The notes under the pieces were generated by a model. It was not told where the DNA came from. It made no database searches and saw only the letters and a list, made by a program, of their open reading frames with translations. From Ceratocystis colombiana (taxonomy: Eukaryota > Ascomycota > Sordariomycetes > Microascales > Ceratocystidaceae): DNA of 64,000 bases. The DNA is taken from contig JAOSLS010000100.1 in assembly GCA_026419805.1 (NCBI GenBank), positions 22,902 to 86,901 of the forward strand, given 5' to 3'. Of the stretch, positions 22,193-32,817 are shown piece by piece. Numbering within the stretch: position 1 is the first letter of the stretch; every line of letters starts with the position of its first letter. The position numbers and the translations under genes are program-made.

Positions 22193-24233
22193 TCACCCCA
22201 CGATTCTGTCTAGAATCTCGGCGCGAGGGTAGTTTGTATTACGCCAGCGAGAAATGAAATCATCACGGTTAACTAGAGGGTGTGTTAGTAGAATAGGAGG
22301 CCATGCCGCCACTCTAACAAAGGGCAGGGAAAGCAACTAGCAAACTCACCATATCCTCCACAAACACGGCGAATTCCACTGAACTCGCTACGGCCATGCA
22401 TAACCCGCCAGTTATCGAATACTAAAGAGTGCGGGCTTGTTAGAAGACCAGGCATTACGCTAAAAAATATATAGAAATAATAGAGCCAGCCAGCACAAAA
22501 GAACTTACTTAGCGTAGTTCCCGGCTTCAAGAGTCGCCAGTACTCAATATCCTGCCGATTAATGATCTCATACCACTTGCGTGCTGCCTCATACCACTGG
22601 ACCGGGTCGATTCCGTGTTCAAATGGAACTACTCCGCGGTCGTCGTTGTTCCAGCGCACACGCAAAAGCTCGCCCTCAGACCCTGTCTCCAGAACAGGAT
22701 ACCGCTGGTCTGGGGAAATAGTGATCCCTTCGTTTCCACTTGCATGCCAGGGCAAGCGAACCTTTTGCAAGATGGTGTATGCCTCGGGGCTTTCCTTCTT
22801 GAGCGCAGCAGCGGCCTTGAACCCGTCCACGAGAAGCGAGCTGCCACCCTTGGCGTCCTTGCCCGTGTGTGAGAGAATATGAAACGACTGAAGCCCGGCT
22901 GGATCACTAAAGTACGTAGTGTCTGTGTGTGCTGGCAGTCTGATGTTTGTATACGCTGTGTCGGCCATGGCCATGTCAGGGATGAAATCGTAAAAGCCGC
23001 CGTAGTGCGTTTCGCGGATGAAGGCTATACGCCGCAAGAGGCTCTCCGTGGCGGCTGGAGAATCATGCGGCGTGCCCTCGATGAACACCATGCCATAGAG
23101 GCGCTGGATCGTTTTGTCAGAATGTGAGAATCAACGAAGCGGAAGGCTACTAGGGGCCGAGACAGAAAACGACAACAACCAAGTAGCAATAAGACGAAGA
23201 CATGGCAAAATAGAAAGGCGAAGAAGACGCAAACATTCAAATAGCCACCCCGTTTTCCGCCAGAACTTACAATCAACTGCGTTATTTTTGCTACGCCTGA
23301 ATCATCGCTATCTTTGGACATCACCTCTTCAAAGGTGACGGAGGGCGGCTTCGAGGCAATTTCGGCTCCCCACAGCTGTAGACTAAGCCCAGTATTAGAA
23401 GTCAACGTCACATGAACTGGCGATTCTCGGTGTATGCTATAGATAATGAAACTCACTCTAGAGGCTCAGCAGTACGTGCGTCATTATTCCTATAAAAGGA
23501 GAGGAACTCCCACGAATAAAAGCTTTCATGGCCGTCATGGTTCCCTAGGAAGCGCCCACGCCGGTTGTTAGCAAGCTAGCACATTCCTTTTCTCAACACG
23601 ACGATAGACATCACTTACATTTAACTTTAAGGCCATTTGCACCAGACTCGACTTGGGAGGGGGTCACGTCTTTGGGGATCTTTGGATGGACGTAAGAATC
23701 AGCAGCCGGCTCATCTACAGGCGCACATAGCACATGGCTACTACATTCGGTCAATGAACTCACAGCAAAGGTGTCAAAGTTCCGTTGGCTTGTCGAAGGG
23801 TTCACACACTGGCTGCATCGACAGTTGTCGCTAAGGCACGGGTTAGTCAGCACAGACGACTATTGCTGTTGGGCGGAGCTGATATAAGCCTACCGAAGCC
23901 AAAAGTTGGGTCTACTACTATGTCAGCTTTCCTAGCACACCAAAGATGAGGGGAGAGGGGTAGGAACCGCACTCACAGGCTACTACGCTTAACAGGACTT
24001 TTGTCAGCCCCGTCTTCTACTACGATCGACCCCGGGGTAAGCCATACGATCTTGGAGCTTCCCGGAGACACGTTTGTTCCCTTGCGGGCCACAAAGCTAC
24101 TGTACGCCCGTTTGGACGTAGCGAAGGCAGCTGCAGGCTCATGGCCAATAACAGGGTGCCCATAAGCAGCAGCAAGACGAGGGATACGGAAGACACGGGA
24201 AGCCTGTCCAAAGATTGCAGTTATATGAGCCAT
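22193..24233 (-). CDS. Trimethyllysine dioxygenase (carnitine biosynthesis, step 1)
   Basis: Nine exons are proposed: 24233-23977, 23914-23894, 23830-23764, 23679-23619, 23544-23457, 23382-23271, 23103-22509, 22421-22350 and 22272-22193, giving about 450 residues. All junctions keep phase and rebuild family blocks: PNFWLRDNCRCSQC, FDTFAIPKDVTP, ITQLIRLYGMVFIEG, IFDNWRVMHGRS and CGGYVNRDDFISRW. The enzyme is an Fe(II)/2-oxoglutarate dioxygenase that hydroxylates N6-trimethyllysine. The iron ligands are the HTD pair (about H261/D263) and a distal His (about H409). HTDTTYF favours trimethyllysine dioxygenase over butyrobetaine dioxygenase. The basic, Ala-rich N-terminus without acidic residues looks like a mitochondrial presequence. 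Exon 2 is a microexon with three possible acceptors, and intron 3 is in frame without stops. Confidence 0.87.
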
Positions 24234-25481
24234 ACTTCAAGTACAAGGAACAAGAACTAATAGAAGGAATGAAGAAAAAAGAAAAAAGTCAGACGAAAGC
24301 CAAGCAGGACTTCAACGGCTTTGCGACATCACAAAAATTAAATGCCGCTTTCGTTTTTGGCTTAGTAACCCTAATGGACCCTATTTATGCTGTCATAATA
24401 AGCACAAGCGGATCAGGTTAAGGTATCTACGTGTAACCATAGTTGTGTAATAGAAGCTTAGCATACAGCAACAATACTATGTGCCATAGCTGCCCGTATT
24501 TCTTTTTCCAATTATACTATCTTTATGTTTAGTCCACCCCCTTAGATGCTTTATTCTGGCTGTCTATGCAACTCTCCCTCTTAAAACCCTCGGGGGTACC
24601 TTTGAGGTCTGGTGCCTCCCCTTCTTCCGGGCTGCTGGAGGACGACGCTTATGACACCGATGAGCCCTCGGATACTCACACTGTCTGGTTTTTTTTTTCT
24701 TGTCTTTGGAGAGGCTTCCCCAGGCTGTACTAGATGCTGCCATCTTGCTCCCATGATCTTCACGACTTTAGGAAGCGTGGCAGGCTTTTCAGGAGAGCGA
24801 ATGTTTGTGCGGAAGTTGGGGGTTAGCCCAACTTCTGGGCTTAGGTAGGATATATCTGGAGATTTGCTCTTTTTTCTTTTCCTTTTTGTACTTCAACCAC
24901 GGTAGAGCGGAAACGAATAGCAAGTTAACTTGGGAGCAATTGGGCTTCACTCGGCAAAACTTTATAGTGAACCTGGCAGAGGGCTAATTCTGTCCGGTAG
25001 CCAGTCTGGCGTCGTTTGATCTCTGTGATTCCCGTAGACGTTAATTATGTTCAAGTTCAAGTTCACTGGCTGTTGATGTGACGCCTTTGTTCTATACCTA
25101 ACAAAGACACGGAAGGCGGCTTGGCCTTTGTTGTCAAGGATAATTTGGCTACGGCCTCCGCCTTCTTTGTCCCCATTATCCCTTTCACTTCCATTGTAAG
25201 CTATAGGCATAAATGGCCTTCCATTGTTCACAACTGCCTGTGTGCATCGTTCCATAGTGCGCGGACAAAGAGAGTCGATCTAAGATGGCTTCTTTGAGGC
25301 TGTGACTTTAAATACCTTTCCCCTCCCCGACTTACTTCTGCTCGTTTTATGCTATGAGCTTCATACGAGTTAAGTCCATTGTTCATTTACGCACAATCGT
25401 ATTGCCGCCTACCACATATTGTCCCCAAAAACAATCTACCTTTACCTACATCGCTGCACGTTATCTTCGCCAGCTAGCAAG
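24234..25481. other. Dioxygenase promoter region; no gene seen
   Basis: No convincing ORF is present. A TTTAAATA box-like sequence at 25307-25314 precedes the small ORF that follows. Confidence 0.5.
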
Positions 25482-25835
25482 ATGAAGAATATCTTTCATT
25501 TTTCCTTCTACACAAAGCGAAGCATTAGGGTAGAGGCCCCAACGAGAACAAAGCCCGCTGCTCTGCTATCCATACACTCTGATGTGAGAAATGCCGAAAA
25601 GCCTACAGCATCGCCCGACTGCTTGTCGGGAAACTCTCGTAACATCCCCGCTAACGGCCCGCTAAGCAGCCATCCAGTGATTCTAGCCGGATACCGTGAC
25701 ATGAGCGCAGACAACAAAACCTACTGTGCTTTTGACTTTGCTGCGCGCCTAGCAGCCAGTGGCAGTGGCTACCGCTACAGCCCACATAGGCTTGACACTA
25801 TTATCGAGAGTACTAATGAGGATCCATGCCATTAG
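25482..25835 (+). CDS. Possible small protein, 117 residues, unknown
   Basis: The ORF starts at an ATG in a good context (AAGATGA) and has a TATA-like TTTAAATA about 170 bp upstream. The product is basic at the N-terminus (KNIFHFSFYTKRSIR), Ser/Pro-rich in the middle, and more protein-like at the C-terminus (VILAGYRDM, CAFDFAARLAASG). No signal peptide or domain is recognised. It ends 126 bp before the stop of the convergent PhoD gene. It may be a real lineage-specific gene or a chance ORF. Confidence 0.35.
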   Translation: MKNIFHFSFYTKRSIRVEAPTRTKPAALLSIHSDVRNAEKPTASPDCLSGNSRNIPANGPLSSHPVILAGYRDMSADNKTYCAFDFAARLAASGSGYRYSPHRLDTIIESTNEDPCH

Positions 25836-25961
25836 GCCTTTTAAATTCATGTATGTGTGCGTATGTAATCAATAGCTAGAATCGTGCTTGGATGAAGTAA
25901 AACTCAATATACCACAAATGGCGAAAAATAACAACGCTAGAAAAAGTAAGAAATGAAGTGT

Positions 25962-28016
25962 CTAGGTAAAAATGCGGCTCCAGATCGAGCTAGCACCACT
26001 TAGTGTGATCTTTTTCTCTGTCTCTGGCGTAGACTTTGGCGAAATCAACGTAGTATTCCAAGCCAGCTCGCCATCCAAGTACATCTGGTAGAGTAGGCTG
26101 CTCTGGCCGTCGCTGCCAAAGTTCTCTATGGTGATGGCGCCAAACTTGGAGAGCCCAAGATGGAGATAATGGACGACCTCATCTTCGTCATCCGTCTGGC
26201 GATAGGTCGGGATCGGCGAAGAAAACTGGTTTAGGGGACTGACTGAAAACTCATAGGGCGCAGCGTCCTGAGGCCACTTGCCGCCAGCTGGAGGGGGGAA
26301 GCGGGTGACTGCAAACTCGTGGCGATCCCCAGACAAAATAATGACCCCAATTCCGTGCAGATAAGAATCCCATATAGCTTCTAGGACGACTCTGCGTTCG
26401 GCTAGAAAGCCTCCCCACGTATCAACACCATCGACGGGGAAGTTTTTAGTAAAGGGCACAGAGGAAGCAATCACTTTCCATGTCACTCCCCTAGGCTCTG
26501 GTCGGTTCAACCAGTAAAGCAGGTCTGCTAGCTGGTCTTTCCCCAGCATGGTCTTCTTGGGGTCTGTCGCATTCAGGGCAAGATTACCGGTGCGATATGT
26601 TCTGGTATCAAGCATAAATACGCTAATTGGGCCCTGGGTAAACTCGAAATAAGTAGCGCTGGGCCGGGAAGCGCTAGACCCCGCCATACGAGCCGTAGGG
26701 GGGTTAGCAGCAGCATGGTAGCTTTCAAAAGTACTCATGGCGTCCGTATAAACGCCAGTGGTGTTATCAGACCAGTTGTTGGAAATTTCATGGTCGTCAA
26801 GCGTGTGAATCCAACTTAGGTTCTGCCCCACAGAGGCCCACTCGGGGGAGGCATAGACCTGACGATACTTGCGGCGGTAGTCTTCACGCGTCTTTCCAAA
26901 AGCGAGGGGAACATCAATGTAGATGAAATCGCCTAGAAAGAGCATAAAATGGGCTTGAAGCGTAGGAAGCACTCTGGCTAGAGAGTTAAGCCCTGGAATC
27001 GATAGTGGGTGATTTAAAGGGTTGTATGGGAAGCGGGGGATGATGCACGAGGTCGACAGGAAAGTGAACTTGCCATCATTGTAGTGGGAAAGTGCACCCG
27101 CTTGGGGCGGAGACATGAACTCGCCGGTATGGTTGTTTGAAGTGCGCCATTGATAGACGTGCTGTTGTGAGTGGGGAAGCGCAATGGTAAGAGCAGCAGT
27201 AAAATCAGTTTCATTTGTAGTCCACCGAGCGCCGCCCGCGACTTGCCACTGGTTGGTGTCAAACGGAGCCTGAGCATCCTTGATGCGGATTTCAACAGCA
27301 ACGGGCATTTTAGACTGGTCTGGCTCGCGAATGAGAAAGCGTGCTTCGGTTGGGGAGACGTATCCAACACGCACAAAGGAGATGTCGTGGCTGGGCCAGA
27401 AGTGATGGGCCGTGAAAGTAAAGTCAATGACACCCAGGATGAGCATCAAATTGATGATAAGAGTTAGTAGTGACATAAACCGGCTGCTCTTTCGCGGGAC
27501 TCCAGTGAGCAAAGTAGTCAAAGGACGGCTGGGTCTTCTCCTGACAGAGACAGTTTCTGCAACTTCCACAACCTGGACTGCTTCTTCGCCAGATTGCTCC
27601 CCATGGTCTGTACTGCCATCTTTGGCATCCTCTGGCCCTAGTGTGGCTTGGACCACAGCAACATCTAGCTCATCGTCAATGAGGTCATATTCAGAATCAC
27701 CAAGATATGATGATACTGCGGCTGGAGCGTATACAGCAAATAGAGTGAGAAGCGTTGGGGGAAATGCAGCCTGAACAGTAGAGATTAAGGGTCAGTTTAT
27801 GGCAACTATACGATGGCAAACAGCCTTTCTTTTTTTTAGTTCATGGGAATTTCTGTGGTGGTGGCTTACTGGACCGGGAACCTATGAGATAGAGTTAGAC
27901 AGTAGTACTACAGGAAGAGCCGGCATCAAGTAGTAGCTCACCCAGCGAAAGTAGATATATGAGCCTAAGCGAAGCGCAGTGGACGTGACTGCAGCGATTT
28001 TAGATTGAGACGTCAT
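25962..28016 (-). CDS. PhoD-like metallophosphatase, membrane-anchored
   Basis: Three exons, 28016-27942 (75 nt), 27881-27870 (12 nt) and 27770-25962, give 631 residues. The first junctions read IYFRW-VPGP-AAFPPTLLTLFAVY, which matches the N-terminus I know from fungal PhoD-like proteins. Two hydrophobic stretches (about 30-50 and 127-150) suggest membrane anchoring. The PhoD/purple-acid-type metal motifs are visible: GDFIY at 309-313, DDHE at 354-357, and SGDRHE at about 508-513. The family includes phosphodiesterases and alkaline phosphatases that need metal ions; the natural substrate in fungi is not settled. The gene shares a 697 bp promoter with the p24 gene. Confidence 0.9.
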
Positions 28017-28713
28017 TCTCAAATGCGTTCGACTAGTAATGGACTATGATGGCTGCCCGAAGAGTGTCTGATACTACGCGTTTGAATGCAGCTAGCCTTG
28101 AATGAAAGGAGCTTCAAAGCTCCTAGTAAGGATGGAGCTCAGGCAGGTATCATCAATCCCACAACAATAATTGATTGAGGAAAGAATGGCAAAAGCAGGC
28201 GGCTTGATGGGCGGTGGAAATGGACACGAAAGAATGGGAGGAAATAGTGAAGAAGTGAAAATGAATATTACAACTGAGTAGATGAAAAATGAAAAATAAA
28301 TCATCTTCCGCCGAAATACATTCTGTAGTAACTACCAAAAAGTAAGCTCTTTTCGAGCAGCATGTTGTCCCCACAAAATGAACCTTAAACCTTGATTTAA
28401 TTTGTCATGGGTAATAAGCCCCTCAAAGTCGTTGTCTAGGACAGTCTGCACAATCCCATGCGCACTGTCTTAATTCGGGCCTGCCAGCTGCTAGCGACCA
28501 GCAACTCCTTAAGTTGCCAGCTGCCTGTAGCAAGCTGTTCATCGCGACAGCTTGTCCTAAATACATTGAATTAATTGAGAGGATCTCAACCCCCAACTTG
28601 ACTCCAGCTCATTTGTTGTTCTGCCCACTCGTCTTGCACCTTTTTTCTTTCTTTTCTCTCTTGCTTACGAATAGAACCCAAATCCGCATCCATATATTTT
28701 CCGCTCTATCGCC
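28017..28713. promoter_or_regulatory. Shared promoter, PhoD phosphatase / p24 receptor
   Basis: The interval lies between two divergent start codons. It contains no recognised site beyond pyrimidine-rich tracts just before the p24 start. Confidence 0.5.
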
Positions 28714-29486
28714 ATGAGAATACCGCTGTTTATCGCCGGCCTGCTGGCCCTTTTCGCCTCGAGTGTCTCTGCAACGGCCCTGAGTTACATGCTTAATGCA
28801 AACGAAAAAGCATGCTTCTATACGCGGGCCACAAAACAGGGAGAGAAATTGGCCTTCTACTTTGCCGTGAGTGATGCTCAAATGCTGTGATGTGCCTAAA
28901 TTTTCAAGAAACTGACCTCGCTTGTCCATCTCTCCCAATAGGTCCAATCCGGAGGCTCTTTCGATATCGACTACCAGGTCAAGAACCCCGCCAGCCGCCT
29001 TGTTATGAGCGGAGAGAAAGAGCGCCAGGGCGATTTTGTCTTCACGGCAAATCTCATCGGCGAGTACGAGTTCTGCTTCAACAATGGCATGAGCACATTC
29101 GCCGACAAGCTTGTCGACTTTGAGATTGCTGCCGAGCACGAAGCTCGCGCCCAACTGCCATCCAAGAAGGGCACGTCGCCCGAGCAGACAAGCGTACTGG
29201 AGGAGTCTATCTACAAGATTTCCGGCCAGCTGTCTACTATTACCCGCAACCAAAAGTACTTCCGCACGCGCGAGAACCGCAACTTTAGCACTGTTCACAG
29301 CACCGAGGGCCGTATCATCAACTTCAGCTTGATCCAGTGCGCATTAATTGTCTGCATGGGTGCGCTGCAGGTGTTTATTGTCCGGTTCTTCTTCCAGGTA
29401 CGAGTATCGACTCGCTTGACTTTTCCAGCGTCCAGTTTTACTAACCAACTATTGTGCATCAGGGCGCTCGTAAGGGCTATGTGTAA
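28714..29486 (+). CDS. p24 (emp24/GP25L) family cargo receptor
   Basis: Three exons (28714-28866, 28942-29397, 29463-29486) give 210 residues. A signal peptide (about 1-20) is followed by a GOLD domain with the two usual Cys residues (ACFYTR and EFCFNNGMSTFADK), a coiled-coil region, one C-terminal membrane helix (FSLIQCALIVCMGALQVFIV) and a short cytosolic tail RFFFQGARKGYV. The tail carries aromatic and basic residues of the kind that bind COPII and COPI coats. Proteins of this family cycle between the ER and Golgi and sort GPI-anchored and other cargo. It resembles the Erp group more than Emp24 or Erv25, but I would not assign an exact orthologue. The last exon encodes only seven residues. 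Confidence 0.92.
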
Positions 29487-30020
29487 TGGCTGTGCGTTTT
29501 TGTAGAGTGATAGCGTACGGGAGGGGGGGGGCGCCAGTGCAAGAGTAGAGCTTGTGGGCTAGAGCGCCTGGCGTGTCTCTAGGCCAACTGAGCCATGGAT
29601 GGGTACGGAAGAAAGCCTATGCAGTAGCAGTACAGCGAGGCCGCCATGATAATCAACAGAATGCGATCGCAGGGGAGCTAGCCAAGGAGAGTAGCAAGAT
29701 GACATTGAAGGGCAAAATAATATTGACTGGATGCCCTATGCCGTAGTTGTAGCACCGGTATACAGTATATTGCGCAGCATATTGCAATTGCTCTAGCCTT
29801 GTACCCGTTTTGGAAGGCGGTGAGAGATTCTGCCACAGCCTTGCATCAGCATTTCTGAATTTATTCCAACCTTGAATTTCAATAATCATCCTTCCACTTG
29901 CCTTTGATCTTGGCTAAACCTGTCGCGACCAAATTTTCTGTGATTTCTTTTTTTTTCATCAACGTGATACGTCACTACGTTTTAGTACACGTCTTCCCCC
30001 CCCCCCCTCCCCCCTTCAAT
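29487..30020. promoter_or_regulatory. SNW1 promoter and p24 3' flank
   Basis: The interval has a G-run near 29523-29531 after the p24 stop. A twelve-base C-run (29996-30007), one T and six more Cs end seven bases before the SNW1 start codon. Confidence 0.6.
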
Positions 30021-32049
30021 ATGGCGTTCTCTCTGGCAGCTGCGTTACCAAAGCCAAAATACACTGGCGAAGACGAGGAGCTTCCTGCTCATGCAAAGCA
30101 AAAAGGGCCTCGCATTGTCGGCCCTGGACAGATCGACGAGTCGCAGATTGTTCTTAAGGTATAGCGATGGTGTTTTCCTTTTGACGGCGAGCTGGATAGA
30201 AAAAAAGCAGAACCCTCCATTCACATACCGTCTTGCAGAATCACTAACACCCTCCCTCTTTCTCGCAGAGAACCGGCCCGCCACCATATGGCCAACGAAA
30301 TGGCTGGCGACCGCGATCACAAGAAGATTTTGGCGATGGCGGCGCGTTTCCTGAGATCCCGATCGCTCAATACCCGCTTGATATGGGCAAAAAGTCAGCA
30401 AGCAAAAGCAATGCGCTAGCCATCCAGGTAGATGGTGAGGGGAAGGTCAAATACGATGCCATTGCGAAACAAGGGCATTCTAGCAATCGAATCGTCCAGG
30501 CCTCGTTTAAGGATCTGATTCCCCTACGCCAGCAAGCAAATGCAGGCGAAATTAGCCTCGAAAGACCAAGCAAGGACGATGTCAACGCCACGACCGAGCG
30601 GACGCGCAACGCGCTTGCATCTCTTATCAGCGGCGCTGTTTCGGCACAGCGGCCCAAAAATGTCAATGCTGGCCCCCGCAAGGACGCCACGTTTGTCAGA
30701 TACACACCCGCCGATCAAATGGGCGACAACAGCAAAAAGAAGGAACGCATTATGAAAATTGTCGAGCGGCAGCAGGACCCCATGGAGCCAGCAAAGTTCA
30801 AGCACAAAAAGATTCCTCGCGGTCCTCCTAGTCCACCACCGCCTGTAATGCACTCCCCGCCACGCAAACTAACCGCCGAAGACCAGGAAGCGTGGAGAAT
30901 CCCGCCAGTTGTATCCAACTGGAAGAACCCCAAGGGTTTCACCGTGCCGCTAGACAAGCGCCTTGCTGCAGATGGCCGTGGCCTAAAAGATACAGGTATC
31001 AACGACAAATTTGCGCGCTTGTCAGAGGCCCTGTTTATGGCCGACCGCCATGCCCGTGAAGAAGTCAGACAGCGCGCTGCTATGCAGCAGAGGCTGGCAG
31101 AAAAGGAGAAGGAGCAGAAAGAGGAACACTTGCGCGCACTGGCTGCCAAGGCCCGCGAGGATGCGATGGCTGCTGCAGCTTCTTCGCCAGGACGTCGCAG
31201 TCGTAGTAGAAGCTATGACGATGGCCGGTCACGGTCGCGGTCGCAATCACGATCGCGGTCGCGATCTCGCAGTTATAGTGGAAGCGATTACTCGCGGTCT
31301 CCCTCACGGTCCCGTTCAAGGTCTAGGTCGGGGTCTGTCTCTGATTCCGAAGATGCTGCGATTCGCCAACGTGAGCGTGCACGCCGAGAAAAACGCCGCG
31401 AGGACGAGCGCAAACTGCGGCAGTCCCGTATGGGAACAGAGCGACGCGCACAGGTTATGCTCCGCGAGCAAAATCGCGATATTTCAGAGAAGGTGGCTCT
31501 AGGCTTGGCCAAGCCCACCCAGAGCAAGGAAGGCATGTACGACTCGAGACTGTTCAACCAGACTGGCGGCTTCTCGACGGGCATCAACGAGGACAACCCG
31601 TACGACAAGCCGCTATTTGCAGCGCAGGATGCGATAAGCACTATCTACAGGCCGCGGGCCAACGTAGATGATGATGACGCAGAGGCAGGCGACCGAGAAA
31701 TGGACCGCATCCACAAGAGCAGCCGGTTTGGAGAAGCTCTGGGTCGTGGCAAGTTCAAGGGTGCTGAGGAGCAAGAGGTAAGCCGAAGCCAACGCCAACG
31801 TGTGCTTAAACTATGTAGCCAAGGGCCAAGGTACTAACAAACAACGCTCTGTAGGCACGCACTGGCCCCGTCCAGTTTGAGAAGGAGACGCAGGACCCCT
31901 TTAACGTCGACCAGTTTCTGTCAGGGGTCGACAAGGACGCAGCCGCTGCGGGCCCATCCAAGCGAGGCTATGGCCTGCAGTCGGGGGAGGACAGGAGAGA
32001 GAGCAAGCGAGCCCGCGTAGTCAACGACGGGAGCAGCGGCGAGGAGTAG
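30021..32049 (+). CDS. SNW1: SNW/SKIP-domain splicing factor (Prp45/SNW1)
   Basis: Three exons (30021-30158, 30269-31777, 31855-32049) give 613 residues. The protein is a core part of the activated spliceosome (NineTeen-related complex), where it works with Prp22 and Prp46, and it also takes part in transcription in animals. The SNW domain lies in the middle: KKIPRGPPSPPPPVMHSPPRK, then SNWKNPKGFTVPLDKRLAADGRGL, followed by a basic helical segment. A dense Arg-Ser stretch follows at about residues 345-400, then the conserved MGTERR...REQNRDISEKVALGLAKP block and the C-terminal YDKPLF and GPVQFEK motifs. The first intron has the weak donor GTATAG. The start is the ATG directly after a C-rich tract. 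Confidence 0.95.
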
Positions 32050-32817
32050 TGGAGAGGCATGTAAGGGGAGGCGTTGGCCAGGTGTTAGGGTTAGGAGCAG
32101 GGGCCGTGGGACGGCATACATTCAGCTTCAGCCTAATGGAAAAGACCTGCTCTCAAGCAGCACTGACGCAGCCAGCGAGCCCAGTTGAGGGCTTAACAAA
32201 GAAGGACGCAGCGCTGACTGTCGGCCGTGGCACAAAAGCAGTGACCGAGGCTTAGGGGGGAGCAGCTTTCTCTTTACGCTCACCGCTGTCGGTGTCGCAG
32301 GCGCTATCGCTTTCCTTTTGCCTGTGCTACGATTTGCGTTAGGGTTTGCATCCATATCCATACCCGCAACCGATATCAAGGACGCTATTGTTCCTTTCGC
32401 ATCTATGTACTGTACCGCTACTTATTTTCACATGCTAATAGACACAGTCCTCTTTTTTTTTCTCGCTTTTTTTTACCTTTTTTATGCTCTTCTTCAAGAC
32501 CGAATTATTCCCTCCTGTCTTCCTTGTTTTTCCGCCCCTGAAGCATATTATTTTCGCCAATCCAGAGCCTATAAATTTGCGTCTTTTTTTCTTTTTTTTC
32601 TTTCTCATCTAACCCGTCCATCATCTGCTGTACTCCCATCATTGATTTTGGTACACTCCCTTGTCCGCTTTTCAATCTTTTCTCTCGTCTCTTCTCCTGC
32701 TGTGTCTACATATTTTTTGTATCATTCGTTGTTTAGTCTCTCTTAAGGAAACAAATAGCTGCCTGCTTAGTATCTCATGAATCTCTTCTTTCATCCCCGT
32801 CAGGCCTCCTTTTGAAC
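32050..32817. other. SNW1 3' flank and VHC1 upstream region
   Basis: No separate gene is seen. Two telomere-like motifs, GTTAGGGTTAGG (32084-32095) and GTTAGGGTTT (32338-32347), and long T-rich tracts (32450-32600) precede the transporter gene. An AG just before GCCTCC (near 32803) could end an intron in the 5' leader. Confidence 0.5.

Noticed and set aside
23611..23853. Separate small ORF inside the dioxygenase locus
   Set aside because: It is exon 3, intron 3 and exon 4 of the trimethyllysine dioxygenase read through.
28609..29298. A 229-codon minus-strand ORF
   Set aside because: It is antisense to the p24 gene, whose exons, splice sites and domains are clear; the peptide has no recognisable family.
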